Of a DNA stretch of 64,000 nucleotides, positions 16,474 through 24,985 are shown piece after piece. A program made the position numbers and the translations under genes. Numbering within the stretch: the first letter of the stretch is position 1; every line of letters starts with the position of its first letter. Where the stretch lies: the NCBI RefSeq assembly GCF_000403435.2, contig NZ_KE159709.1, positions 271,604-335,603 on the forward strand, given 5' to 3'. The notes under the pieces are model-generated. The model searched no databases. It saw only the letters and a list, made by a program, of their open reading frames with translations, and was not told where the DNA came from. The DNA is from Oscillibacter sp. 1-3. GTDB taxonomy: Bacteria > Bacillota > Clostridia > Oscillospirales > Oscillospiraceae.

Positions 16474-17102
16474 CAGTCGTGGGCCCGGGGAAGATTCCAG
16501 TGGTAATAGGCGGAGAGAAAGCGGATAAAAATCACCGTCACGGCCCCGGCGCCCATGGCATACAGCTCCAGCCCAGGGAGCCACAGCAGGGTACAGGCCA
16601 GCGCCCCCGCCAGAGACGCCGAGGCATAGACGTGCTTGACGAAGATGTAGGGGGTGTCTCCGGACATCATGTCCCGCAGGACGCCGCCGCCTACGCCAGT
16701 GACCACGCCCACAAACACCAGCAGGAACACCGTGGGCTCCTCCACATAGGTGTAGGCGATCTGGACGCCCATGACAGTGAAGATGCCCAGGCCCAAGGTG
16801 TCCATCAGCAGCATGACGAGGTCGTAGAGCGGCTGATTGTGGGTCAGCAGGCGGCGAACCCTGGGCAGGAACAGCACCAGGGAGGTGACCACCGCCATGG
16901 CGGCGTAAATGGGGTTTTGAAAGGTGGCGGGAGGCGTGTTGCCCAGAATCACGTCCCGGATGACGCCGCCGCCCACGGCGGTGGTAAGTCCCAGGATGCA
17001 CACGCCGAAGAGGTCCATGTTCTTCCGCAGGCCCGTCATAGCCCCGGAGGCGGCAAAGGACAGGACTCCCACCAGCTCAACGATTAAAATGACGGTATCC
17101 AT
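16473..17102 (-). CDS. TRIC/UPF0126 family cation channel protein
   Basis: 209 residues with seven hydrophobic segments in two repeats. Each repeat carries the glycine-rich family signature: TAVGGGVIRDVILGNTPPA and VTGVGGGVLRDMMSGDTPYI. These are the marks of the YicG/UPF0126 proteins, prokaryotic relatives of TRIC trimeric cation channels. It sits convergent to the DUF2089 operon and just upstream, on the other side, of the LysR gene stop (7 bp gap), so the LysR gene and this gene may share a transcript. Confidence 0.88.
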   Translation of the reverse strand: MDTVILIVELVGVLSFAASGAMTGLRKNMDLFGVCILGLTTAVGGGVIRDVILGNTPPATFQNPIYAAMAVVTSLVLFLPRVRRLLTHNQPLYDLVMLLMDTLGLGIFTVMGVQIAYTYVEEPTVFLLVFVGVVTGVGGGVLRDMMSGDTPYIFVKHVYASASLAGALACTLLWLPGLELYAMGAGAVTVIFIRFLSAYYHWNLPRAHD

Positions 17103-17109
17103 GGGCGGG

Positions 17110-17997
17110 TCACCGCCTTCCGGAGCGCACCATCTCCATGAAGGCCGCCGCCGCCGCGGTGGGCGTCACGTCCTGGAGGGTGCACATGTCCACGCTGCGG
17201 GCGGGAACGTCGAAGTCTGTTTTCAGCCGCCGGATCTCCCCGGCGTTCAGCGCTTCTTTCACGAACTCCAGCGTCACCCCCGCCACGCCCAGGCCGATGG
17301 CGGCCAGGGATACCAGGAGACTGCGGGAGGAGAGCTCGATCTCCGGCGCCAGCGTGACGCCGCCCCTGGCGAAGTACTGCTCCAGAAAGACCCGGCTGCT
17401 GGCCTTTCGCTCCAGCAGGATCAGGGGGAAAGCGGCGATCTCCTGGAGGGAGTGGACGTGGTCAAAGTCGCAGTCGTAGCCGCTTCCGGCCACAAAGGCG
17501 GTGTGGGTGGCGAAGCAGGGCCATGTGGTGAGGCCGGTCTCAGCAGGGGAGGAGGCGAAGGCGATGTCCACGCCTCCGGAGCGCAGGAGACCCAGCACCT
17601 TTGCGCTGCGTCCGCTGACAATTTTCAGCCGGATGCCGGGATGTTCCCGGTGGAAGGATTCCAGATAGGGGGTGAGAAAGAGACTTGTCACCGTGTCGCT
17701 GGCGCCGATGACCAGCGTGCCCAGAAGCAGCTGCTGGGCCTGGGAGAGCTTATCCTCCCCGGTGGCGATGAGGCCCAGGGCGCTGCGGACGTACTGGTAG
17801 AGCATCTGGCCCTCTCCGGTGAGGGTGACGCCTCGAGGACTGCGGGCGAAGAGCCGGGCCTGGAGAGCTGTCTCCAGCTGCTTGACGGACTGGCTCACCG
17901 CCGACTGGGAGATGTACAGATTTTTCGCCGCCTCGGAGATGTTTCCGGTCTCGGCGACTTCCTTGAAGACGCGGTAGAGTTCCAGTTTTACTGCCAT
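17110..17997 (-). CDS. LysR family transcriptional regulator
   Basis: 295 residues from the ATG at 17997, preceded by AAAGGAGG; a longer open frame to 18108 lacks a ribosome site. The N-terminal winged helix reads VAETGNISEAAKNLYISQSA VSQSVKQLE in the usual LTTR pattern. The substrate-binding domain starts near residue 90 (LGTLVIGASDTVTSLFLTPY). It is divergent from the AbrB-like permease and citrate lyase operon, and is the natural candidate for their regulator (inference), although about 670 bp with a MITE and a terminator separate them. Confidence 0.85.
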   Translation of the reverse strand: MAVKLELYRVFKEVAETGNISEAAKNLYISQSAVSQSVKQLETALQARLFARSPRGVTLTGEGQMLYQYVRSALGLIATGEDKLSQAQQLLLGTLVIGASDTVTSLFLTPYLESFHREHPGIRLKIVSGRSAKVLGLLRSGGVDIAFASSPAETGLTTWPCFATHTAFVAGSGYDCDFDHVHSLQEIAAFPLILLERKASSRVFLEQYFARGGVTLAPEIELSSRSLLVSLAAIGLGVAGVTLEFVKEALNAGEIRRLKTDFDVPARSVDMCTLQDVTPTAAAAAFMEMVRSGRR

Positions 17998-18212
17998 GGG
18001 GCCTCCTTTTGTTTTTCTGACGGAGAGGGAGATTTTGCATGCTTTATGGCAATCTTCAAAATTGCGGGCACCGGGCTGCCAAGGGCAGCGGCCTCCAGGG
18101 CGGCCCATTTGCCGGGAATTCTGATGGCTGCTATGGAATCCGAGCCTTGGGCATTAGATGACATGCTGGGCGGACGCGGCACCCGTTCAGTAGGAATACT
18201 TATAACTTCTAT

Positions 18213-18377
18213 TTGGTCTTGCTTGAAAAAAGTCAAAACGCCCAAGCGACGGATCTTTTTCCGCCGCTTTGCGTTGATTTTCCTTGCCATACACAAAGTA
18301 TGCCAGCGCCAAATCGCCTTGATCGGCAAAAAAATCTCTCGTCGCTGCGCATTTTGCCATTTATCAAACAAGGCCTG
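18213..18377. repeat. MITE copy 2
   Basis: The left end reads TTGGTCTTGCTTGAAAAAAG and the right end, read inward, CAGGCCTTGTTTGATAAA, degenerate versions of the family ends. The interior is closest to the copy at 32214-32378. It has no coding capacity and lies in the LysR-AbrB intergenic region (17998-18665), where no gene is supported. Confidence 0.8.
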
Positions 18378-18445
18378 GCGCAGTCACCATTATAATGGAA
18401 ATAAGAGGGAAATACAACACCTATTTTCACAGATGAAATTCGGTA

Positions 18446-18486
18446 GAAAGCCGCCCGGCTGGTATATAACCGGCCGGGCGGCTTTC
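18446..18486 (+). terminator. Strong hairpin, likely terminator
   Basis: GAAAGCCGCCCGGC pairs perfectly with GCCGGGCGGCTTTC, with a 12-14 nt AT-rich loop. It stands in the LysR-AbrB intergenic region. Confidence 0.65.
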
Positions 18487-18690
18487 TATTCTGATACGGA
18501 ATCGGCGCCACAGGATTCTCCTTTGCTGATGGTCTCTGACTCGAATTGGAAGGCGCGCAGGCGTTTCGCCCCGCGGCCATCTGCGGACAAAATGGTTATA
18601 GCCCCTATGCAGAATCGGTATTTGACACAAAAGGAGTAACTTTGATACTATTTTCCCAGAGAGGGATGATGAAATGCTTTTTTTCTGACA

Positions 18691-19704
18691 ATGGCAGCCG
18701 CCTCCGCCGTGGGATATTTGTTTATGAAGAAAAAAGTGCCCGGCGGCGTGATGGTAGGCGCGCTGGTTGGCACCGTGGTCTTGAATATCGGCACCGGCCT
18801 GGCCTATATGCCCGCCGCGGCCAGGACCATTGCCCAAATTACCGCAGGAGCCTTTATCGGGGCCTCGATCCGGCGCAGTGACGTGCGGAGGATGCCGAAG
18901 CTGGCAAAGCCGGCAGCGATCCTGCTTTGTAGTATGCTGATTTTGAATCTGGTATTGGGGGTGAGCATTCATGCCACGAGTGGGTTGGATTGGATGACAT
19001 CCTTTTTTTGCGCCGTCCCGGGGGGGATGAGCGACACGCCCATCATTGCCGCTGAGATGGGAGCCGACGGGGCCGCCGTCGCCTTCATGCAGTTCTTCCG
19101 CCTGCTGGGTGGCGTGGGGGCGTTTCCCGCCATCATCATGGCGGCCACACGGCACGAGGAGACTGTGGAGCCCTCCGAACTGCGGGAGGAGGAGGCCGCG
19201 CCGGCCGCCGTGCGGCCCTCGGTGCCGGCGACAGTCATCGTTGCATCCCTCTGCGGAATCGCCGGCAAGGTGTCGGGCATCCCGGTGGGCACCCTGATCT
19301 TCTCCATGGCCGGCACGGCGGCGCTGGGACTTGCCACCGGCCGCGCAGTGATCCCCATGTATCTGAAACGGATCGCACAGGTGCTCTCCGGGGCGTATAT
19401 CGGCAGCTCCATCGGCCTGCAGGAGCTGCTGGACCTGCGCCATCTCGTTCTGCCTGTGTGCCTGCTGGTGGCGGCATATCTGCTGAACTGTTTCTTTGTC
19501 AGTGCGATGCTGCACCGCTTTTGCGGCATGACCCGCCGGGAGGCCATGCTGGTGTCTACGCCCGCCGGCGCCACAGATATGGCGCTGATTTCCGGCGATT
19601 TGGGCATTTCCAGCCTGGATTTGAATGTGCTGCAAATCATTCGGATGATTACCGTCGTGACCATTTTCCCCCAGATCATCCGTCTGGTTGTCATGTTCAT
19701 TTAG
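18691..19704 (+). CDS. AbrB-type membrane protein (permease), possible frameshift at start
   Basis: 337 residues with about ten membrane segments in two repeats, each with the AbrB_dup signature (GGVMVGALVGTVVLNI and VPGGMSDTPIIAAEM; second repeat GIPVGTLIFSM and TPAGATDMALISGDLG). The family was once called putative ammonia monooxygenase and is thought to transport small metabolites. The ATG at 18691 lacks a ribosome site. A better start, ATGATGAAATGC at 18666 after AGAGGG, would read into the protein (MMKCFF-LTMAAAS) if the run of seven T at 18680-18686 had six. The stop nearly meets the start of citC, so it probably belongs to the citrate lyase operon, perhaps as an acid importer. Confidence 0.8.
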   Translation: MAAASAVGYLFMKKKVPGGVMVGALVGTVVLNIGTGLAYMPAAARTIAQITAGAFIGASIRRSDVRRMPKLAKPAAILLCSMLILNLVLGVSIHATSGLDWMTSFFCAVPGGMSDTPIIAAEMGADGAAVAFMQFFRLLGGVGAFPAIIMAATRHEETVEPSELREEEAAPAAVRPSVPATVIVASLCGIAGKVSGIPVGTLIFSMAGTAALGLATGRAVIPMYLKRIAQVLSGAYIGSSIGLQELLDLRHLVLPVCLLVAAYLLNCFFVSAMLHRFCGMTRREAMLVSTPAGATDMALISGDLGISSLDLNVLQIIRMITVVTIFPQIIRLVVMFI

Positions 19705-19714
19705 CGCGGAAGGA

Positions 19715-20788
19715 GTGAGGCGTATCGAATACGGATATGAGCTGTGCGCCGGGAGACCTTTCAGGGGGCAGGCGCAGGCGGAGCTTCGGGCTTTTCTGGC
19801 GGAAGCGGAACTCACCTACGATCCCGGGATCGGCTACTCGGTTGTTATCCGGGACGAGGCGGGCCGCATTGCCGCCGCGGCCTCTCTGGACCGTGACACG
19901 GTCAAATGTGCCGCCGTGCGCCCCGACCTGCAGGGGAGCGGCCTGATGGCCCAACTTATCACCTGTCTGCGGCAGGAGGCCGTCAGCCGCGGCATCCGCA
20001 GCCTGTTTCTCTATACCAAGCCCCGGAACAGGCGCCAGTTCGCGGAGCTGGGCTTTTATGAGGTGGCCGGGACAGAGGAGGTCCTGCTGATGGAAGACCG
20101 CCGCGGGGGATTTGCCGCATGGGCCGCGGGTATCCAGGACATCCGCGCCTGCGGGACCGTCGGCTGTCTGGCGGCAAACTGCAATCCCATGACGTTGGGG
20201 CACCGGCATCTCATTGAGCAGGCTGCCGCCAGGTGCGACACGCTGTATTTGCTGGTGGTGTCAGAGGACCGCAGCGCCGTTCCCGCCGCCCACCGCAGGC
20301 GTATTGTGGAACAGGCCGCCGGGGATCTGGCCAATGTCATTGTGGCGGAGACCGGCCGGTATCTCATCTCCTCCGCCAGCTTCCCGGACTACTTTTTGAA
20401 GGAGAGGGCGGAGGCGGTCTGGTGCGGCCTGGACATTGCGGTGTTCTGCCGCTTGGCCAGGATATTGGGCATCTCCCGGCGTTTCGTGGGGACAGAGCCC
20501 CTCTGCCCGGTGACGGCGGCCTACAATCGGGCCATGGCGGCCGCCCTTCCCCAGGCGGGGGTGGAGCTTGTGGAGCTCGCCCGCCTGGAACAAAACGGCG
20601 TCCCCATCAGCGCCACCGCCGTGCGGAAGCTGATTGCGGACGGCCGCTGGCAGGAGATCAAATCCCTGGTGCCAGAGGCCGCCTATGATTACTTTTCGGA
20701 GGAGGAGAACCGGCGTCTCTTTTTACAGAGGTATCAGGCTCTGACAGTGAGCGATCAAATTGTTGCGCAGGAGACAGGAGGAAGGTAA
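19715..20788 (+). CDS. citC: Citrate lyase ligase (acetate:SH-citrate lyase ligase)
   Basis: About 357 residues. The N-terminal third is a GNAT-like domain (AAVRPDLQGSGLMAQLITCL, then RGIRSLFLYTKP). The C-terminal part is a nucleotidyltransferase with the phosphate-binding motif GCLAANCNPMTLGHRHLIEQ and ISATAVRKLIADGRW. It acetylates the phosphoribosyl-dephospho-CoA thiol of the citrate lyase gamma subunit, activating the complex. The start is uncertain: GTG at 19715 lies inside GGAAGGAGTGAGG, while TTG at 19688 overlaps the upstream gene. citD follows directly. Confidence 0.88.
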   Translation: MRRIEYGYELCAGRPFRGQAQAELRAFLAEAELTYDPGIGYSVVIRDEAGRIAAAASLDRDTVKCAAVRPDLQGSGLMAQLITCLRQEAVSRGIRSLFLYTKPRNRRQFAELGFYEVAGTEEVLLMEDRRGGFAAWAAGIQDIRACGTVGCLAANCNPMTLGHRHLIEQAAARCDTLYLLVVSEDRSAVPAAHRRRIVEQAAGDLANVIVAETGRYLISSASFPDYFLKERAEAVWCGLDIAVFCRLARILGISRRFVGTEPLCPVTAAYNRAMAAALPQAGVELVELARLEQNGVPISATAVRKLIADGRWQEIKSLVPEAAYDYFSEEENRRLFLQRYQALTVSDQIVAQETGGR

Positions 20789-21085
20789 ATGGAACTGAAA
20801 AAAACAGCTGTGGCCGGTACCATGGAGTCCAGCGACATCATGGTCACCGTGGAGCCGCGGGAGAGCGGCGGGATTGTATTGGAGCTCACCAGCTCCGTAA
20901 TGAAGCAGTATGGCCGCCGGATTGAGCGGGTCATCCGAGAGACGGCGGCGGAGCTGGGTGTGGAGCACGCCCTGATCTGCGCGGTTGATAAGGGCGCCCT
21001 GGACTGTACGGTCCGGGCCCGTGTCAGCGCCGCCATTTTCCGCGCGGCGGAGCGGGAGAACATCACCTGGGAGGTGGGCAAGTGA
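20789..21085 (+). CDS. citD: Citrate lyase acyl carrier protein (gamma subunit)
   Basis: 98 residues, starting one base after the citC stop, with GGAGGAAGG upstream. The prosthetic-group attachment site GTMESSDIMV is intact with Ser14 as the acceptor. It carries the acetyl/citryl groups on phosphoribosyl-dephospho-CoA during citrate cleavage. Its last bases overlap the GTG start of citE (GTGA). Confidence 0.92.
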   Translation: MELKKTAVAGTMESSDIMVTVEPRESGGIVLELTSSVMKQYGRRIERVIRETAAELGVEHALICAVDKGALDCTVRARVSAAIFRAAERENITWEVGK

Positions 21086-21984
21086 ACGAGAGACGCTATG
21101 AAAAGGACCGGCTGCGCCGCAGCATGATGTTTGTCCCCGGCAACCATCCCGGCATGATCGCCGACTCCCGGATCTACGGGGCGGACAGCATCATGTTCGA
21201 CCTGGAGGACAGTGTGTCCCTGGCGGAGAAAGACGCGGCGCGCTTTTTGGTGTACCAGGCGCTCCGGACGCTGGACTTTGGAAAAAAGGAGATCGTGGTC
21301 CGCATCAACGATCTTGACAGCGGCCTGGGAGTGCGGGACCTGGAGGCCATCATCCCGGCGGGCGTCCACGTGGTGCGTCTGCCCAAGACGGACTGCCCCC
21401 AGGATGTGATAGACTGCGAGCGGGAGATCGCCCGAATCGAACGTGCCCACGGTATCCCGGTGGGCGCAGTGGGCATGATGGCCGCCATTGAGAGCGCCAA
21501 CGGCGTTTTGAACGCCCGGGAGATCGCCTGCGCCTCCGACCGTCTCATCGGCATCGCCCTGGGCGCGGAGGACTATGTCACCGACCTGAAAACCGTCCGT
21601 GCGGACGGCACGGAGCTGCTTTTTGCCCGCAGCATGATCCTTCACGCCGCCCGCTCCGCCGGGATCGCCGCATTGGACACGGTCTACTCCGATGTCAACA
21701 ACGAAGAGGGGTTTCTGGCGGAGGTGGAGCTGATCCACAAGCTGGGATTCGACGGGAAATCCGTCATCAATCCGCGGCAGATCCAGCCCCTTCACCGGGC
21801 CTTTGTTCCCGGCGAGAAGGACCTGCGCAGGGCCTATGATGTGATCGCCGCCATTGAAAAGGCCAATGCCCGGGGCAGCGGCGTAATCAGCCTGAATGGA
21901 AAAATGATCGACAGGCCCATTGTGATCCGCGCCCGGCGTCTGATCGCGCTGGCGGAGGCGGACCGCATCGCCAGAGAGGAGTAA
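21082..21984 (+). CDS. citE: Citrate lyase beta subunit (citryl-ACP lyase)
   Basis: 300 residues from GTG, overlapping the citD stop. HpcH/HpaI-CitE fold: SMMFVPGNHPGMI at the N-terminus, ADSIMFDLEDSV with the metal-binding acidic residues, VRIND, AAIESANGV and the later LGAEDYVTDL. It cleaves citryl-ACP to oxaloacetate and acetyl-ACP in the cytoplasm as part of the CitDEF complex. CitF follows after three bases. Confidence 0.93.
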   Translation: MNERRYEKDRLRRSMMFVPGNHPGMIADSRIYGADSIMFDLEDSVSLAEKDAARFLVYQALRTLDFGKKEIVVRINDLDSGLGVRDLEAIIPAGVHVVRLPKTDCPQDVIDCEREIARIERAHGIPVGAVGMMAAIESANGVLNAREIACASDRLIGIALGAEDYVTDLKTVRADGTELLFARSMILHAARSAGIAALDTVYSDVNNEEGFLAEVELIHKLGFDGKSVINPRQIQPLHRAFVPGEKDLRRAYDVIAAIEKANARGSGVISLNGKMIDRPIVIRARRLIALAEADRIAREE

Positions 21985-21987
21985 GAG

Positions 21988-23517
21988 ATGGACCAACTGC
22001 TGCAAACGATCCCCCATATTGATCGGATTGCCCACCGGGGCGTATTTGCCGGTGCCGGGGCCAAGCTGACAGAGACCTTCCGCGCCCGCTCCGGCAAGGA
22101 CAACAAGGTCCTGCCCTCTCTAGAGGACGCAGTCCGCGCCGCAGGGCTGCGGGACGGCATGACCATCTCCTTCCACCACCATTTCCGTGGGGGAGACCAT
22201 GTGGTCAACCAGGTGGTGGACACCCTGGCGGCCATGGGCTTCCGGGATCTGACTCTGGCGGCCAGCTCCCTGGCGGACGTCCACGCGCCCCTGATCCGGC
22301 ATATTAAAAACGGGGTAATCACCCATATTGAGACCTCGGGGCTTCGCGGCCAGCTGGCGGAGGAGATCTCCCGGGGGCTGCTGGAGTGCCCTGTGGTATT
22401 CCGAAGCCACGGCGGCCGGGCCGCCGCCATCGGCAGCGGCGAAGTGCACATTGACGTGGCCTTCCTGGGCGCGCCCTCCTGTGACCCCTACGGAAACGCC
22501 AACGGATACAGCCGGGACGACGATACCTCCATTGCCTGCGGCTCCATGGGATACGCCAGAACCGACGCCAAATACGCCGACAAGGTGATTATCCTGACCA
22601 ATAACCTGGTCCGCTATCCCAACGCGCCCTGGGCCATCCCGGAGTATGATGTGGACTATATCGTGGTGACGGATGACATTGGCGATCCCGCGGGGATCAT
22701 GTCCGGGGCCACCCGCTACACGAAAAATCCAAAGGAACTGCTCATCGCCCAGACTGCGGCCGGCGTGATCGACGCAGCCGGATACCTCTACGACGGCTTT
22801 TCCATGCAGATGGGCTCCGGCGGGGCCTCTCTGGCGGTGGCCCGCTTCCTGCGGCAGATGATGCAGGAGAAGGGAATCCGCTGCCGTTTTGCCCTGGGCG
22901 GCATCACCGGGCAGATCACCGCTATGCACGAGGAGGGCATGATCGACCGCATTCTGGATGTACAGAGCTTTGACTTGGATGCGGCGCTGTCCCTGAAGAA
23001 AAACCGCTTCCACCATCAGATCGACGCTGCGTACTACGCCAGCTTCCTCTTCGCCGCGGCGGTGGACCAGCTGGACTTTGTGATCCTCTCGGCCCTGGAG
23101 ATCGACACGGACTTCAACGTCAACGTCCTCACCGGCTCCGACGGCGTGATCCGGGGGGCCATCGGCGGCCATCCGGATACGGCGGCAGGCGCCAGCCTGT
23201 CCGTGGTGGTGGCGCCGCTGACCCGGGGGCGCATTCCCACCGTCATTGACCGTGTCAACACCATTGTCACCCCCGGTGCTGTGGTGGATGTGGTGGTCAC
23301 AGATCAGGGCATCGCAGTCAACCCCCGGAGACCGGAGGTGGCGGAGAAGCTGAAAAAGGCGGGTATGAGGGTTGATACCATCCGGCAGCTCAAGGACCGG
23401 GCGGAGGCCCTGACGGGCAGGCCGGACCCCATACGCTACAAGGACCGGGTGGTGGGCGTTGTGATGTACCGGGACAACTCCGTCATCGATGTCATCCGGC
23501 AGATTGACGGGGAGTGA
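21988..23517 (+). CDS. citF: Citrate lyase alpha subunit (citrate:acetyl-ACP transferase)
   Basis: 509 residues. The CoA-transferase-like sequence shows the family stretches DGMTISFHHHFRGGDHVVNQ, GRAAAIGSGEVHIDVAFLGA and SGGASLAVARFL. It exchanges acetyl for citryl on the gamma subunit. Length and motifs agree with complete CitF proteins. Gene order C-D-E-F followed by the prosthetic group gene is the usual fermentative citrate lyase cluster. Confidence 0.93.
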   Translation: MDQLLQTIPHIDRIAHRGVFAGAGAKLTETFRARSGKDNKVLPSLEDAVRAAGLRDGMTISFHHHFRGGDHVVNQVVDTLAAMGFRDLTLAASSLADVHAPLIRHIKNGVITHIETSGLRGQLAEEISRGLLECPVVFRSHGGRAAAIGSGEVHIDVAFLGAPSCDPYGNANGYSRDDDTSIACGSMGYARTDAKYADKVIILTNNLVRYPNAPWAIPEYDVDYIVVTDDIGDPAGIMSGATRYTKNPKELLIAQTAAGVIDAAGYLYDGFSMQMGSGGASLAVARFLRQMMQEKGIRCRFALGGITGQITAMHEEGMIDRILDVQSFDLDAALSLKKNRFHHQIDAAYYASFLFAAAVDQLDFVILSALEIDTDFNVNVLTGSDGVIRGAIGGHPDTAAGASLSVVVAPLTRGRIPTVIDRVNTIVTPGAVVDVVVTDQGIAVNPRRPEVAEKLKKAGMRVDTIRQLKDRAEALTGRPDPIRYKDRVVGVVMYRDNSVIDVIRQIDGE

Positions 23518-23550
23518 CGGCGCCCCGCTGAGACGGAAGGGAGGCGGAGG

Positions 23551-24801
23551 ATGGTCAAAGGCGTGAGCCTGCAGGAGATGCTGGACGCCCGGGAGGCCCG
23601 GGCGTCCAGGCAGCGGCAGCTGCTGCGGGAGTATGGGAAGCCGCTGCTCAGCTTTACCATGAATCTGGCGGGGCCGGTGAAACGGGGCAGGCTCAGCGAC
23701 CTGCTCTTCCGGGCCATGCTGGAGTCTCTGGGTAGGACGCTGGGGAATGCGCTGGTGTACCAGGAGCGTACGGACGCCGCCTCGGGACTGGAAGCGCTGC
23801 TGGTGTGCGCCCTGCCGGCGGAGGAGCTGAAGGCCCTGGCCGTCGGCCTGGAGGAGGCGCGGCCCGCGGGGCGGCTGTGCGATCTGGATGTGCTTACCCC
23901 GGAGGGCGGCGTCCTCTCCAGAGAGAGCCCCCGCGCCTGCCTGGTGTGCGGAGGCCCCGCCAAGGTGTGCGCCCGCAGCCGCGCCCACGGTCTGGAGGCC
24001 GTCCAGGCCGCCGCGGACGCACTTTTGCGGGATTTTGCGGCGGAGTATCTGTCGGAGCTGGCGGTGGACGCATTGATCCGGGAGGTGGACCTGACGCCAA
24101 AACCGGGCCTGGTGGACCGGTGCAACACCGGGGCCCACCGGGATATGGACCTGGAGACGTTTCACCGCTCCGCCCGCTGCCTCAGCCCCTATTTTCGCCA
24201 GGCGGTCACACTGGGGCTGGAGCGGCGGGACTGCATGGCGCAGCTCCAGCGGGCAGGGCTCCGTGCGGAGCGGACTATGCTGGAGGTCACTGGCGGCGTA
24301 AACACCCACAAAGGCGCCGTCTACGCCTTCGGGCTGATCCTGGCGGCGCTGGGGAGCGTACTGGCGGAGGGGGGCGATCTGTATGTCAAAGCCGCCGCCC
24401 TGGCGGCAGCGGCGCTGCCTCCGGATACGCCCGACGCCGCCGCGAGAATGCGCTATGGCGCCGGAGGCGCGCGGGGAGAGGCTCTGGCGGGCTTTCCAAA
24501 TGCCCGGCGGGCGCAGAGGGCGCTGCGGGCCGGAGACGGAAGTCTCTTTCCCGCCCTTTTGACCCTCCTCTCCCAGGTGGAGGACGCCAACCTCCTCCGG
24601 CGGGGCGGCGAGGAGGGGCTGGCGTTTGTCCGCGGCAAAGCCGCCTCCATTCTGGCCGGAGCGCCGGAGGAATACGTCTGCCGACTGCGCGAGCTGGACA
24701 TTTTGTGCATAGAAAAGAATCTCTCCCCCGGCGGCAGCGCCGATCTGCTGGCGCTGGCCCTGCTGCTGGATGCCACGCGGATGATCTGGGGGGAGCCATA
24801 A
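23551..24801 (+). CDS. citXG: CitX-CitG fusion: citrate lyase prosthetic group biosynthesis
   Basis: 416 residues with two activities in one chain. Residues 1 to about 165 match CitX, the holo-ACP synthase (MLDAREARASRQRQLL at the start, RACLVCGGPAKVCARSRAH at the end). Residues about 170-416 match CitG, triphosphoribosyl-dephospho-CoA synthase (VDLTPKPGLVDRCNTGAHRD and GGVNTHKGAVYAFG). Together they make the prosthetic group and attach it to CitD Ser14. Fused CitXG is known in some bacteria; separate genes are also common. It is the last gene of the operon and a terminator follows. Confidence 0.9.
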   Translation: MVKGVSLQEMLDAREARASRQRQLLREYGKPLLSFTMNLAGPVKRGRLSDLLFRAMLESLGRTLGNALVYQERTDAASGLEALLVCALPAEELKALAVGLEEARPAGRLCDLDVLTPEGGVLSRESPRACLVCGGPAKVCARSRAHGLEAVQAAADALLRDFAAEYLSELAVDALIREVDLTPKPGLVDRCNTGAHRDMDLETFHRSARCLSPYFRQAVTLGLERRDCMAQLQRAGLRAERTMLEVTGGVNTHKGAVYAFGLILAALGSVLAEGGDLYVKAAALAAAALPPDTPDAAARMRYGAGGARGEALAGFPNARRAQRALRAGDGSLFPALLTLLSQVEDANLLRRGGEEGLAFVRGKAASILAGAPEEYVCRLRELDILCIEKNLSPGGSADLLALALLLDATRMIWGEP

Positions 24802-24811
24802 AGAGGCAGGA

Positions 24812-24850
24812 AAAGGCCGCGTCTTCTCAAAGGGAGAAGACGCGGCCTTT
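24812..24850 (+). terminator. Terminator of the citrate lyase operon
   Basis: AAAGGCCGCGTCTTCTC pairs perfectly with GAGAAGACGCGGCCTTT around a five-base loop. Confidence 0.85.
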
Positions 24851-24910
24851 AGAATTTGTATTCACATGCGTTGAACGAGGTCTGGACGGTTCTTTTCCCG
24901 CCGTTCTTCG

Positions 24911-24985
24911 TTAGGCCCTGTTTGAAAATTGTCAAAACGCCCACCCGGCGGATGGGGCGTTTCCGCAGGGCATTGAGGGGCCGCC
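24911..24985. repeat. MITE half copy
   Basis: The left end reads TTAGGCCCTGTTTGAAAA followed by GTCAAAACGCCCA as in other copies, but no matching right end is found. The family similarity fades within about 60 bp, near the stop of the MATE gene. It appears to be a deletion remnant. Confidence 0.65.

Noticed and set aside
22120-24309. 729-codon minus-strand frame opposite citF and citXG
   Set aside because: It spans two real genes and their gap, has low-complexity Gln/Gly/His composition and no family motif.
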